64,000 bases of DNA from Zhengitettix transpicula (taxonomy: Eukaryota; Arthropoda; Insecta; Orthoptera; Tetrigidae), in the NCBI GenBank assembly GCA_037074705.1, contig CM073590.1, positions 178,265,246-178,329,245 on the forward strand. The letters run 5' to 3'. Every line of letters begins with the position of its first letter. The first letter of the stretch is position 1. The position numbers were made by a program, and so were the translations under genes. The notes under the pieces are model-generated. The model did no database searches. It was not told where the DNA came from and saw nothing but the letters and a program-made list of their open reading frames with translations. Positions 11,620 through 22,326 of this stretch are shown in pieces.

Positions 11620-11838
11620 TTCCGATCTCTCTCCATACATTCTTTCACCAAATATATATGTAGAGAGAGATGATGATGATCAGGCATCATTTAGATTTGA
11701 TCATTGTAGGCTCCAGCCACCTGTATCCCATTTTCAGAAAATGTCGGCATAATTTGAGTGGAATCATGTCGTCTAGTTGCGGAAAAGAAATTCTATGTTC
11801 ACCATATTTCATGATTATGAAAAATATGGTCCAAAAAA
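11620..11838. other. Flank of nested block
   Basis: This segment contains TCTCTCCATACATTCTTTCA (about 11628-11647). A similar sequence in inverse orientation follows the solo LTR at about 13978-13997. It otherwise has no recognised content; the two overlapping frames here are treated as chance. Confidence 0.35.
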
Positions 11839-11970
11839 AAATAATTTCGACAATCCCAGCAAGCATGTTGCCACATATTCTTGTATATAACTTGTGTGTT
11901 TTTACGCCGCCAACAATACAAGTCCAAATTTTGTTCATTAATTAATTATTCCCTTTTAATTACCACAATA
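11839..11970 (-). repeat. 5' LTR fragment, inverted
   Basis: About 130 bp matching, in inverse orientation, the first 130 bp of the solo LTR at 12893-13964. Shared features are the terminus (minus strand TATTGTGGTAATTAAAAGGG), ACAAAATTTGGACTTGTATT and a TATA-like ATATACAAGAATATGTG. It is truncated at the outer side and abuts the mariner terminal repeat on the inner side. Confidence 0.8.
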
Positions 11971-12667
11971 TACCACTGTGATCAAAAAGTAATGTGAAAT
12001 TGCCATTTAAAACTCCCGGGTATTAGGAATTTTTTTCCTAGGTTGGTAGGACTGTCTATAATATTTTCCAAGCGTCTGTTTGTTAAAAGGTTTAATTATC
12101 TCCGAGTTACACGTGTTTTGGTAACCAACCAAAAGTGAATTTTTCGATTTTTGGAATGGGTGATTTTCTTGAGCAAAGAACTTGCATCAAATTTTGTTTG
12201 CGGAACGAATATTCTTGTACAGACACGTTGAAAATGTTGTGGAAGGCCTTTGGTGATCAAACTATGGCACAAAAAGACGTTTATAAGTGGTACAACGAGT
12301 TCAAAGAGGGCCGAGAACGCGTTGATGACGAACCGCGCTCTGGACGACCATCAACGTCTACCGACGAGGGCCACGTCCAAAAAAATCAAAGATTTGGTTC
12401 TTGAAAATCGTCGATGGACAATTAGAGATCTCGCTGATAGTATTGGAATATCATTTGGCTCAGCCCAAACCATTTTGAAGAATGTTTTTTGTGTCTCAAA
12501 AGCGTCAAATCTCGATTGGTGCCAAAACCGCTCAATTTTTTGGAAAAAAAAGTGTCGCTTTTATCGGACGGGGATTACTTTGAAGGGGATGAAATTGATT
12601 TGGAAGAATGAATAAAGAATTTATATTTTATAAATAAATTCACCTTACTTTTTGTTCACAGTGGTGT
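11971..12667 (+). mobile_element. Internally deleted mariner-like element
   Basis: Terminal inverted repeats are CACTGTGATCAAAAAGTAAT (left) and, on the opposite strand, CACTGTGAACAAAAAGTAAG (right), each next to TA. The element is about 0.7 kb, roughly half the usual mariner length, because most of the catalytic domain is missing. It sits at the outer end of an LTR fragment. Confidence 0.9.
12135..12613 (+). pseudogene. Mariner transposase pseudogene, internal deletion
   Basis: The N-terminal DNA-binding region is well preserved: residues near the start read EQRTCIKFCLRNEYSCTDTL, then VYKWYNEFKEGRERVDDEPR and SGRPST. After one frameshift near 12375 comes IKDLVLENRRWTIRDLADSI and GISFGSAQTILK. 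The reading then jumps, without any DD34D catalytic core, to the extreme carboxyl end (GDYFEGDEIDLEE in another frame near 12570-12610). It therefore encodes at most a DNA-binding fragment. Such deletion derivatives are typical non-autonomous mariners. Confidence 0.9.
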
Positions 12668-12808
12668 ATACCTCACAAGAATAAAAACGAGTACAACGTT
12701 TGTTTCTTCGACAGATTTGTGGACCTTCTCAAGTACAAAAAAAAGTCATGATTTTATTATTGTGATGTCTGATTTTTGGCCATATTGTTCATTATCGTAA
12801 TATAATTA

Positions 12809-12843
<35 letters not shown>

Positions 12844-12890
12844 GTGTGGAAGAAACGTTGTACTTCTTTTTATTCTTGTGAGGTATATAT
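12666..12890. repeat. Inverted repeat with hammerhead remnants and microsatellite
   Basis: The left arm (12666-12708) and right arm (12847-12890) are inverted copies containing TATACCTCACAAGAATAAAA and ACAACGTTT. Read on the minus strand the left arm has GTAC, a decayed core 1 (TTGAGAA), a hairpin and GAAACAAACGTTGTAC, where GTAC pairs with GTAC. The right arm has GAAACGTTGTAC, but its core 1 side is replaced by a (TATG)n tract at about 12815-12846. Confidence 0.65.
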
Positions 12891-12892
12891 AT

Positions 12893-13964
12893 TGTGGTAA
12901 TTAAAAGGGAATAATTAATTAATGAACAAAATTTGGACTTGTATTGTTGGCGGCGCAAAAACACACAAGTTATATACAAGAATATGTGTCAATAATAAAT
13001 GCTTGCCGGGATTGTCGAAATTCATTTTTACGAGACGCGCAGAGATCAGTTTGTGGGGGGCAGTGCTACAGAGTGCTCGAGAGTGTGTGGTAGGAGACGG
13101 TCGAGAAAGGACAGAAATTCAGAAAGTGTCTGGCTGTATGTAATTTAACAGCTAAAAAACGGTCTACAGGTTCCAGTCGGTGAGTAAATAATTACGACGA
13201 TACAACGCCGACTAACATAGTTCGGAGTCTAGTTTACTTTAATGAGATAGACATATTTCTTCAATTATCGGGAACCCAAGGTTATTGCATCCAGCAGATA
13301 ACAAACTTTGGAGTGTGTTATTAAGATTTTGTTAGAAGGAACAGCAAAGCAAGCAGAAAGTGTTGAGTATTAAATTCAGTGTATAAATGGCCTGTCTATA
13401 ATGTGTTAATATTGAGTGTGTGTGAACGTGCCAATTTCCTTAGTACCAAAGAAACATTAAAGTAAAATTGCAAAATTTACTATCAGTAAAACCGCAAGTA
13501 AGTGACATTGTCGTCAGATTTCCGAATTCAAATTTTAAATTTTATCTCATATTTAGTATTGTAATTTTCTATTGATGGTTTGAATGAATGCCTCGATAGC
13601 TTTGTGAATTTTTGATTGTTTAATAAGTATTCTTTATTGAAGGCCCGGTGATCGGCCCTGAGAAATAGCCGTGGTATTATTGTAAAGAATTAATATGTAA
13701 TGTGATTTAAACAATTTTCTTTAATAAATTAATTAGTATGTATATTTAAAATCTTGGTTTTTATTCAAACATCATTTTAATTGTTTTACTACAAAATTTA
13801 ACGTCGTCAACGTGTGGTTTTTCTTAGTAAAATTTTAATTGTTTTGGTAATTATTTTATTGGACGCCCGATTTTGCATTGTAATTGTTTAAAAAGTAAAT
13901 TATTACAAATTGGCACTCCAACGTGCAGTAAATTTTCTTTTGATTGTTTTGAATTATTACCACA
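12893..13964 (+). repeat. Solo LTR-like element (copy 3)
   Basis: A 1,072-bp unit starts with TGTGGTAATT and ends with AATTATTACCACA, i.e. TG...CA with short inverted termini as in LTRs. It is flanked by TA-rich dinucleotide sequence on both sides. Internal features fit an LTR: TATA-like ATATACAAG near 12975, possible splice donors GGTGAGTA (about 13181) and AAGTAAGT (about 13496), and AATAAA near 13723. No coding region lies next to it, so it is a solo LTR or an LTR-only derivative. It resembles the units at 28844 and 47062 in length and layout but diverges strongly in sequence. Confidence 0.65.
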
Positions 13965-15626
13965 ATATATATATATATGGTGAGAGAATGTATGGAGGGA
14001 TAGATTGGGAAAAAAACATGCAGATACAGACGGAAATTTTAACATTACTTTCAATCATATTTCAATGCACCCGGGTTTTTACATTTGAATAACAATGCAC
14101 AAATATTGTGACAAGTAAACTTAGTTGTTGAAACATGTATTTTTAACAGAAATGATTCAGTTTCTTTTAACAGACAATCCAAAATGCATCAGTATTAAGT
14201 TTGACTTTGGCACTATTTGAGCAGCGCTTCGATAGGGTGTTAATATAGAAGTATCTTATTAATCGCGCTCTTGTCCCAGGCATTATCTGTAGCGCAGAGA
14301 TTAGATACGATACCGGATGGATCAGGCGAGTTGCCGGAGGCGCGAACTACGACCTTGCTCTAGTTACATTCAGAAAATCATTTGAAACTGTCTGCTTAGC
14401 CCAACATCTCACAAACAAATTTCATTTACAGTATTTACGAAAATAGTTTACTACTTCATTATTGAATGGTGAATTTTCTGTGGAATGAATATAGCGTATT
14501 AAAAAATCAATTAGAAATATATTTTTGCGGGGATAATTACTTGTTGCTTTACTAGAAATATTGGTGCTGTATATTCTAAAAGATTCTTAAATGTCCAGCC
14601 AGGTGACAGTATTGTGCTACACGACGTTTCTACACTTTGCTCTGACATTATTCAGATTCGTATCTATCTTCTTTCCGTATAAAAAATTTGCCTGAAAGTA
14701 TGCGTCGAAGCCTGGAATGATTTTTTTTTACGATTATTATCCGAGAATCGATTTAAAAGCCAAGCGCACATTTGCCTCTTAAAAGGGTTAATGAACTTTT
14801 AATGCACAGTGCGTGTTAGTCGAAATTTCTCTTAATAATTCAAATAATTTACTGTTTCATTTTCATAAATGGGAAAAAAGCTACTTATTTGTGTTTTGAC
14901 ATAGACAAACAGTACTTCCCTTTAATAGTGCCCATGTTACAAATTTATTTATTTTTTCTTCGTATTTTTCAGCTGAAGTAAAGAAGTAGTTCCGTGGTAA
15001 ACATTAAACCTGCGATCACTTTACTGTCTACGAACAGCCTAGAATTTTAGTTGACTTTAGCTGAGTAGTCGGAGAGTCGTAAATCGCCGTTTTTTATATG
15101 GAACAATATCCTAAATAATATTAATCGAATCGAGAAACTGCTACAGGTGCAGGACTACGACGCTATTTCCTTTTAAAACCAATCAGACTGGAATTAACAT
15201 TGATCCAAAGGTGATTCGAGTGCTACATTCACTTTTTCTGACGTAGAGTGTATATTTCAGTGGAGGTTTGGCAATGACTTCAGTTTACCGACAGCCGGAT
15301 TTAACGAGTGGGGCACGCTGCCATTTTGTGATTGTTTCGCCGCACCTGGAAACTTTCGCACAGTATTACATCTGGATTCGTGACACTGCAATGCTAATTA
15401 TGGTCTCAATTCATAATTCAGATTGTATTCAATTGATAAAAACCATTAATTTTTTTATTGATCTCGTGAAAGAGCATTAAGTAGATGTTGAAAATATGTC
15501 GGCTTATACTCGCGGAAAACTCAAATCTAAATAGATGAATCGATTAATGTCTAAAAGAGAAATCTCAACGGCAATACAGCGGTCACTGCACTACAAAACG
15601 TAGTCGGGAGTAAAAGTAGTGCTTTA
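13965..15626. other. Non-coding stretch
   Basis: No recognised gene or repeat. The frame at 15268-15480 has no supporting features. Confidence 0.35.
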
Positions 15627-15781
15627 CGGAGGTGAACACTTGTGTCAACAACGGCACCAGTAAATCTCTAAGGCGGTGACCATGTTATTAAACAGTCACG
15701 TTGGCAACTTTGCTCAAAATTATATTACTTCATTTGTAACTCTTTCAACATACACACCAGATCTCGTTACAACTATAGGCA
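15627..15781 (+). repeat. 155-bp direct repeat, left copy
   Basis: Starts near ACTTGTGTCAACAACGGCAC and includes GACCATGTTATTAAACAGTC, TGCTCAAAATTATATTACT and ACCAGATCTC. The same segment recurs at 16431-16589 in the same orientation with scattered substitutions. Confidence 0.85.
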
Positions 15782-15897
15782 TTATCGCGGGCTTTAATAA
15801 AAATTAAACGATTCGTTTGCTCAGACATTTCAATCATTCCTGCATCTAAATACAGTACTTGCATCAATAAAATTCCAAGGGATGAAATATGTTTCTC

Positions 15898-16430
15898 TAA
15901 GGTCTGCGAGGGTTATTCTCTCGCAGGCAGGTAGAACCGTGCAGGAGAGATACGACGGGGCTACCTTTGGGGATGCCTTTTCCTCTCCGTTTTTGAACTA
16001 AGGTTTCCCACAAGCCGAGGCACCTCGACCTGTTTTGAGGTGTGTGTGTTCTGGGGTCACAGACCTTGGGCATACGGTAAGAGTTGTTCGCTATTCCCAT
16101 TGGAACAGTCGGCCAGCTGCCTCCCAAACTGGCCGAGGTACGGAGAAGGGAATGCTGCGTCCCCACAGCAAACTCTTCTCCAGCTATCGGAAGGGCGTGA
16201 GACAAATACCCAATGCCCGACCTACATGGTGCAGGTTTTTCTGGGGTTTTCCCTGCATTTATTAGGCGAATGCCGGGTAGGATCCTTAAAATATAGCCCG
16301 GGGGCCCTAGTAACCCTTGGCTACCTTCCTCTACCCTTCCGCATCCCCCCTTTCAAATCCCTTCCTATGCTATTAAAGGGGAGTTGCTCAACGTGGATTA
16401 CCCTCATGTAGCCTGTTGCCTTAAAAAAAA
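15898..16430 (+). repeat. Repeat S copy C, most complete copy
   Basis: About 530 bp. The 5' part contains TTATTCTCTCGCAGGCAG, GGATGCCTTTTCCTCTC, CCACAAGCCGAGGCACCTCG, TGTTTTGAGGTGTGTGT, GGGCATACGGTAAGAGTTGT and CAGCTGCCTCCCAAACTGG. The 3' part is the segment shared by all copies and ends in TTGCCTTAAAAAAAAA. No RNA polymerase III A/B boxes are obvious, so it may be a non-tRNA SINE or the 3' end of a LINE. Confidence 0.85.
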
Positions 16431-16589
16431 ACGGTGGACACTTCTGTCAACGACGGCACCAGTAAATCAATCTCTATGGCGGGGACCATGTTATTAAACA
16501 GTCACGTTTGTAACATTGCTCAAAATTATATTACTACATTCGTAAGTCTTTAAACATACAAACCAGATCTCATTGGAACTATCGGCGCA
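16431..16589 (+). repeat. 155-bp direct repeat, right copy
   Basis: Second copy of the 15627-15781 segment. The pair brackets repeat S copy C plus about 115 bp of unique sequence, as expected for a local tandem duplication. Confidence 0.85.
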
Positions 16590-16603
16590 TATATATATAT
16601 ATT

Positions 16604-17038
16604 TTTTTTTTTTTTTGGGCAACAGGCTACATGAGGGTGATCCACATTGGGCAACTCCCCTTTAATAGCATAGGAAGGGATTAGAAAGGGGGGATGCGGA
16701 AGGGTAGAGGAAGGTAGCCAAGGGTTAACTAGGGCCCCCGGGCTATGGTTTAAGGATCCTACCCGGCATTCGCCTAAAGAAATGCAGGGAAAACCCTAGA
16801 AAAACCTGCATCGGGTAGGTCGGGCATTGGGTACTTGTCCCACGCCCTTCCGATAGCGGGAGAGGAATTTGCTGTGGGGACGCAGCTTACCCCTCGCCAT
16901 GCCTTGGCCTGTTTAGGAGGCAGCTGGCCGACTATTCCAATAGGAATAGCGGACAACTCTTGCCGTATGCCCAAGGTCTGCGACCCCGGAACATACACCT
17001 CTCAAAACAGACCGAGGTGCCTCGGCATGTGGGAACCT

Positions 17039-17040
<2 letters not shown>
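16604..17040 (-). repeat. Repeat S copy D, inverted to copy C
   Basis: On the plus strand it begins with an oligo(T) run, GGGCAACAGGCTACATGAGG, and ends near AGGTGCCTCGGCATGTGGGAA. Together with copy C it forms an inverted pair about 170 bp apart, able in principle to fold back. Confidence 0.85.

Positions 17041-17091
<51 letters not shown>
17041..17091. repeat. (AT)n microsatellite
   Basis: About 25 AT dinucleotides directly abut the truncated end of repeat S copy D. Confidence 0.95.
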
Positions 17092-17093
<2 letters not shown>

Positions 17094-18448
17094 GTACCTA
17101 TTCGGCTGAGGGACAGACTACTATACATTAAGTTTTTATAAACAGCACTATTGTCAGTTTTATTGAACATTAAACTCGGCTTCAACCTCGAAGAAAATAT
17201 TTAATGTTAAGATTTAATCTCTCGCGCACTTTTTTCATGAATTAGTCAAATAAAAGTAAAACTGTCCTGTCTTCTTAATTTTGAGGACGAAATAATATCG
17301 AAACGTAAATACAATCGAGACTAAAGGAAACAAAAATAAAAATAGATTTCAGAATTAAAGGAGATAGTTCACTTTTGGAAAAGTTGATATTTACTTCAAC
17401 AAAATCCGTATTTCGTTATATCATTATACGCTTAGGTGTCTTATTGCACAGAACTATTTAGACGTTAGAAAAAGTAATCTGCCTTTCAAGTATTGCCGTT
17501 TTCAACTTCTACGAAATTTCTTTGGAATTACATTATGCAATTACGATTTATATAAATAAAAATGTATGACTGGTGTTTCGAGTAGTATATGTTACGCGGT
17601 GCGAGTATCGATTTTTGTGCAAGACTGAAAATTAGGCGGGTGTTAATGGCTTCCATGACTCGATTTGCCGGTCCCATATTTGGCAATCTCATCTACAAAC
17701 GCCCTGATAAGTGGTACATTTTGGCAGAAAATAGTTATTTCAACAACAACAACAACAAATAGTTTGAGAATTTATGCAATTTTTATTTCACACTCGGATT
17801 AACGTACAATGGCGAACTGTATTGTGTACTTTTAGAACTGGAATGACGTAGTGTGTTCCTTAGTCTCTGGTACGTATACTTACTCTTTCTGATCAATTAA
17901 TTTACTCATTCGTGGTATTTGTAATAAAAACTTATGATAAATTTAGTACCAACTGGGATATGCATTCATTTATTAAAAGAAATTAAAATAATTTACTTAA
18001 CAGTTATGTCTGTCGACTGCACAAAAAGGGGGAGGAACATAACTAACATCCTGATAACATTAAAGAATTAAGAAGCACTCCAGTAGCATTAAAAGGGGAC
18101 CTTAAAAATGTTTAACTCAACCACGTTCTAAATGAGGTTTTGGAAAATAATTATATTTATTAATAAACTTGGATTTTTTGTACTTGGGTGTAAATAGTTA
18201 ACATGACATATTAGTAGTAATTCATTATTGAAATATTTTAGAGTGCAAATAGTAATTAAGTTAATTTTATAATTAAAAAATATAGAGAAAATTTCACAAT
18301 CTATGTTCTTGAATTGAAAATTATAAACCCTTGATCAATTTAAATATAAAATACGTTCTTCATATGCAAGAATTGTGATTTGTAAAAAATTGTAGGTGAG
18401 CCTGCATTTGGACTACTGGGTGGCGGAATTTCACACCAGATCTAGAGT
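17092..18448. other. AT-rich non-coding stretch with a weak hammerhead-like motif
   Basis: No gene is supported. At 17281-17316 TTGAGGA is followed by a CGA/TCG hairpin and GAAACGTA, and ATT before the core pairs with AAT after it. This may be a decayed hammerhead but is much weaker than the others. A short (AAC)n tract is at about 17740-17757. Confidence 0.3.
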
Positions 18449-18660
18449 CGACAGGGATAGCTCAGTTTTGCATAACGGCCTCCTAGTAAGCGTGAAGTCT
18501 CGGGTTCGATTCCTGGTCCGGTCGACATTTTCCCACCCTGATACTTGATTTGATAACGTGTAAATTTGATTTTTTTAATTAATCTATTAATTAAGTAGAT
18601 AGAGGTCCACAACAATGTCAAATACACGACTCCACGTCCTTGAAGCTCTGCTTCCCATAA
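18449..18660 (+). repeat. tRNA-derived SINE head
   Basis: A-box-like GGGATAGCTCAGTTTTG and B-box GGGTTCGATTCCT lie about 35 bp apart, as in a tRNA-type RNA polymerase III promoter. GACAGGG and TCCGGTC could form a tRNA-like acceptor stem, but the D and anticodon arms do not fold well. An AT-rich non-tRNA body follows. A decayed tRNA gene is the alternative. Confidence 0.6.
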
Positions 18661-18934
18661 GGATATATAGAAAATGCGTTTATTATATTATTGTAACGGA
18701 CACATTGTTAATATAAAGTAAGACAAAACATTACCACGTAATCTACAGAGCGCATGCCACCACACTAATTAAAGGTTTTTAACAACCCGCTGGGATTAGG
18801 TACACGCAATTCATCACTCTCACCGAACTGTAAAGGCAGAGACGGATAATAACGCAAGGTCAATTTTTCCCATTTTCATTGCACAATTAAGATATTTATA
18901 AAATGAATATTTTTCACCCATATTTTGGTTGTGG

Positions 18935-19153
18935 CCGACCTGCTGTGGTGTAGTGGTCAGCGTCACTGCCTAACGTCACAGAGGTCCCGGGTTCGAATCC
19001 CGACGAGGGCTTGGATGTTGTGTTTGTGTTTCCACCTAAATCAACAGAGAACCTCTCACTGGAGTTTCCTGACAACGTCAGTAAAAAAGAAAATGACACC
19101 TCTTTTCCTAAGCCAGCACATTGACCTGAAGAATATTCAGTCTTGATCGTCAA
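18935..19153 (+). repeat. tRNA-derived SINE
   Basis: A box TGGTGTAGTGGTCAGCG and B box GGGTTCGAATCCC are well matched, followed by a body (GTTTCCACCTAAATCAACAG). The 3' end is not clear. A second, more diverged member is at 48283-48420 (shared CACAGAGGTCCC, CGAGGGC and TGGATG), supporting a dispersed SINE family rather than a tRNA gene. Confidence 0.7.
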
Positions 19154-20329
19154 TTAATAATATAGAAAATAAAAATATTTAGGTTGAACTACGTTGAAGG
19201 GGCCCAATTATTTGTGAATAAAATCCCGGGACTATAGTTGCTAATATTGCATTGCACAGGCTCAGGTCGTTACCTGAACTATATTAAAGCCGATAAAGTG
19301 TCATTGAATTTTGTTCTGCTCGGAAATTCTTTTTCCCGGGTAGTGTAAGCGCTGAGATGAAGTAGACCGCCATACTTTCTTTTACTTAAAACCTTCGCTA
19401 GATGAGTTGCATAAATAACTTCTACTGAAACTAATTTTTATGGCACAATTAATTGCTTTGGTTGTTTTGGTAATATTTAATTTAAAGTGAATAAATAAAT
19501 GATAAACTGCGACTTTACGTTCTGCCGAAAAATATTACAGAAAGAACCAAATAGAGACAGGAGGGCAGAGGTTGTCATTATCATTCTACAATCATCTAAA
19601 AGAAACATGCTTAAATGAAATTCTCGAATCGTAATCTTACACGGAATCTCCCATCAAATCTGCGAGAAACGTAGGAAGGTTGAAGTTGTTATTGTGCGAG
19701 TTGTGGGTTAACGTGTTTGAAGGTAAATATCTGAGGTGTCCCGTGAGGCGTGCAGGAATATTTCAGGAGCTTAGCACAGCGCTGGGGCCTCGCTTTATCT
19801 TGTTTATCTTTGCGGCTGGAATGCTCCATCACGGTAATACGTCAATGCAGCTATTTAGAACTCAACCACACGTGACGTGGCTGCAAAAAATATCGCGAAC
19901 AAACGTTCCCTAATTGGAAAGTGTCTTCAAAATAGCCACGAAAGTACCTCCACCGTCGCTTTGTGATTTTTTAGGACCCCGAGAACAAACTGCAGTAAGT
20001 TGAAGAGTTATTGTGCAACATGGCAGCCTTACGGAACGATTGCATTATCTAAAAATTTTAACGGACACAAAATACCAATTTCAATCCTCAACAATTTTTA
20101 TTTTGCAAAAGAAAACGGTTGATAGCTTTATTCGCATATATTAAATGATGCAACTTGATTAAAGTCTTTTTTTTGTAAACGTCGCAATGTCTTGTTATTG
20201 CAGCGCGTCACTGAGGACATTACCGGAGCGTAGTTTTTATCTTGTTTACCTTCGCTTGACAGGATTATTAATAGTCTCCCAACTACATAACAATTCTTTT
20301 AAGTAATCGTCACTGTAATCCGGCGACCT
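19154..20329. other. Non-coding stretch
   Basis: No recognised repeat or gene. Composition becomes more balanced from about 19660, approaching the CpG-rich island. The 77-codon plus frame at 19680-19913 has no recognised domain. Confidence 0.3.
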
Positions 20330-20830
20330 GCAACGTTCTGCGGCGTGTTTACTTACATTTTGGGCTTCATGCTCGCGGTAGTGACGTTCCAGAAATCATG
20401 TGACTGCGAATGTCTCGTTATCTATTCGTGTCCGAGAGTCCAAGTGGCACACTACCCTCCGACAGGCTCACTCACTATCCCCTCCTCGACTAACGGGCCT
20501 CGCTCGCGCACTGACGCACGAAACTCACAATTATCGCGATCTGATAGCGCACCTGGGCGTCAATATCGCAGTCGATGTGTCGACGTCGACGACGAGGATG
20601 GAAGCGGCGCCTCGCTCCGTGTCCACAGCTGCGAACAAGTGGCACCACCTCAAGCACATCTCGCAGGCAGACTCAACTCCACAGCTCACCTGACAGATGC
20701 CGTGTTACGTGCCTCCCACTCCTCGTCGCGCCATAGTGACGCGTCACGCACATTCAAAACATTGCTATTACTATCGCTCAATCGCGCGGGGCAATTCCAT
20801 TCCCTCGTTCCCACTTCGTAAAGTCTCACC
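20330..20830. promoter_or_regulatory. CpG-rich island, candidate promoter
   Basis: About 500 bp is markedly richer in C, G and CpG than anything around it (for example CGTCGACGACG, CTCGCTCGCGCACTGACGC, GTCGCGCC). A 158-codon plus frame (20345-20821) crosses it, beginning with a hydrophobic stretch (MFTYILGFMLAVVTF) followed by a long serine/arginine-rich region. Overlapping frames and lack of recognisable domains suggest that the ORF is a by-product of low stop-codon density in CG-rich DNA. The island could be a promoter with a 5' untranslated exon; the strand is unknown. Confidence 0.35.
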
Positions 20831-20995
20831 GGAAAAAAAAAGTTATACATACAGTTCTCTGCAGTGATAATCCAAGAGTTATAATATATGCACGAGGCTG
20901 GTTCAATCAGTAATGCCTCCTTAAATAAGTTAGTACTGTGAAAATTATGAATTTAGCGCGATTCCTCCAACATTATTCTCCAATCCACTGCAGTA

Positions 20996-21930
20996 TAATA
21001 AACCTTCTCACCAATTACGTCTACAACCTATCCCACAGAGTTAAAATAGACAATCACTTCCCTCCAGTACATCCCTCAGCGTCGCCAAAGGGAGTGTAAT
21101 TGGCTCCATTCCTTTACTCCATATAGACCCACGATATTCCTGTCATACCCTCTACTACCACCCCAATGTTCGTAGACGATATTGCAATCACTTCTCACGA
21201 ACATGACTAACAAAACCACAAACAATTCACCTTCAAACATCCTTCACCTCAATCTGGGCCAAATCCGTAACCGTTCCCTTCCCCCTAAAAAAAGAAAAGG
21301 TTGCGGCCTATAAACCATTATTAACAACTTTACTATCCGTACTAAATTTCCCCACAAATACCTAGGCTTAACCCTCGACTCCAAACTAACTTGGTCCCTT
21401 CACACCTCCCACCATAAAAAAATATTACTCAATCGATTCCACAAATTGAACCCGAAATCTCCTTTAACAGTCTCAACAAAAAAACTCCTGTACACATCCC
21501 TCTAGTTTTATGCCTGTTATTTGCCTCCCACATAAATAAAATACAAAGATCCTACGCTTTATAACTAATTGTCATTGGTACGTGACTAACACTAGAATCC
21601 ACTATGATCTAAATATTCCCTCAACTCAAAAAATCATAATTAAAACCGCCTTAATCCAACGTAATACAAATCTACACCACTTAATCCCATTATCTATACT
21701 ACGGAATACAACCCTCCTCCGCTTAAATCCCTCAGAAGGTTAAAAAGGAAACGGCAAATTGGCCTGGAAACTACAGTAAAATAAGAAAAAAGTCTTAACT
21801 TCCTCTTCTACTACTCAGTAAAGAAGTAACTAACTTTCTTCAATTGTTAACATGTTAAAGTAAACAAGATATAAAAATTGTAAAATCTTCGAATTAATTT
21901 TTTTTTCTGTATTTTAATATAAAGAAAAAC
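20996..21930 (+). pseudogene. Jockey/CR1-like reverse transcriptase relic, inserted in mariner
   Basis: Non-LTR retrotransposon fragment. The plus strand carries pieces of the reverse transcriptase in shifting frames: KGSVIGS near 21090 (the conserved QGSxLGP block), a decayed FADD block (MFVDDIAITSHE) near 21165-21200, and KYLGLTLDSKLTW near 21360 (usual form YLGVxLDxxLTW). Numerous stops and indels exclude function. The 3' end is A-rich, and ACTGCAGTA/ACTGTAGTA at the two borders may be the target duplication. Confidence 0.75.
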
Positions 21931-22230
21931 TGTAGTAACAACTTCCTAAGTCAACAGGTGACAGCGCTGCACCCTCTTGCAAAAGGCTGACATTGACGTA
22001 CGTATTAGATTTAATTCTTGAATGTGAAACGCCCATTCGCATTCGTGAAAATTTGAAAAAATGTGTATGGTGATGCCACAGGGGATGTCAGCACTATTCG
22101 TAGATGGATTCGTCGCTGTAAGGAAGCTGAAGTGATTCAACCGCGGTGGAATACATACACTTGTTAAAATGTGGACAAAAACTGTGGAAAAGGACGGAGA
22201 CTGTATTGATAAGTGAAAATTTAATCATTA
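21931..22230 (+). pseudogene. Mariner transposase remnant, N- and C-termini joined
   Basis: The frame contains an N-terminal HTH segment (TPIRIRENLKKCVYGDATGD then VSTIRRWIRRCKEAE, about 22030-22135). It continues almost at once into C-terminal residues (KNCGKGRRLY, the equivalent of the usual ending lysine-arginine-tryptophan...aspartate-tyrosine). The whole DD34D core is missing. The 34438 copy has the same junction, so the deletion predates their dispersal. Confidence 0.6.
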
Positions 22231-22326
22231 ATGTTGTGGGTTAATGCTGTGTAAATTGCATTTAATTGTCTTGACAAATAAAAGAGAGAAAAAATAGGAG
22301 GCATTACTTATTGCCTCACCCTCGTA

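Larger units (their letters stand above)
20887..22326 (+). mobile_element. Non-autonomous mariner-like element split by a LINE
   Basis: Terminal inverted repeats are CACGAGGCTGGTTCAATCAG then TAATGCCTCC (left), and on the opposite strand ACGAGGGTGAGGCAATAAG then TAATGCCTCC (right). Removing the inserted segment at 20996-21930 gives an element of about 0.5 kb matching the copy at 34438-35000. The joined flank CACTGCAGTAACAACTTCC is continuous in that other copy, which confirms the insertion point. Confidence 0.85.

Noticed and set aside
15897..17185. Several 70-120 codon frames around the repeat S copies
   Set aside because: They follow the repeat on either strand and recur in other copies with frameshifts; no protein family is recognised.
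18449..18530. Functional tRNA gene
   Set aside because: A and B boxes and a partial acceptor stem are present, but the D and anticodon arms do not fold; a SINE head is the better reading.
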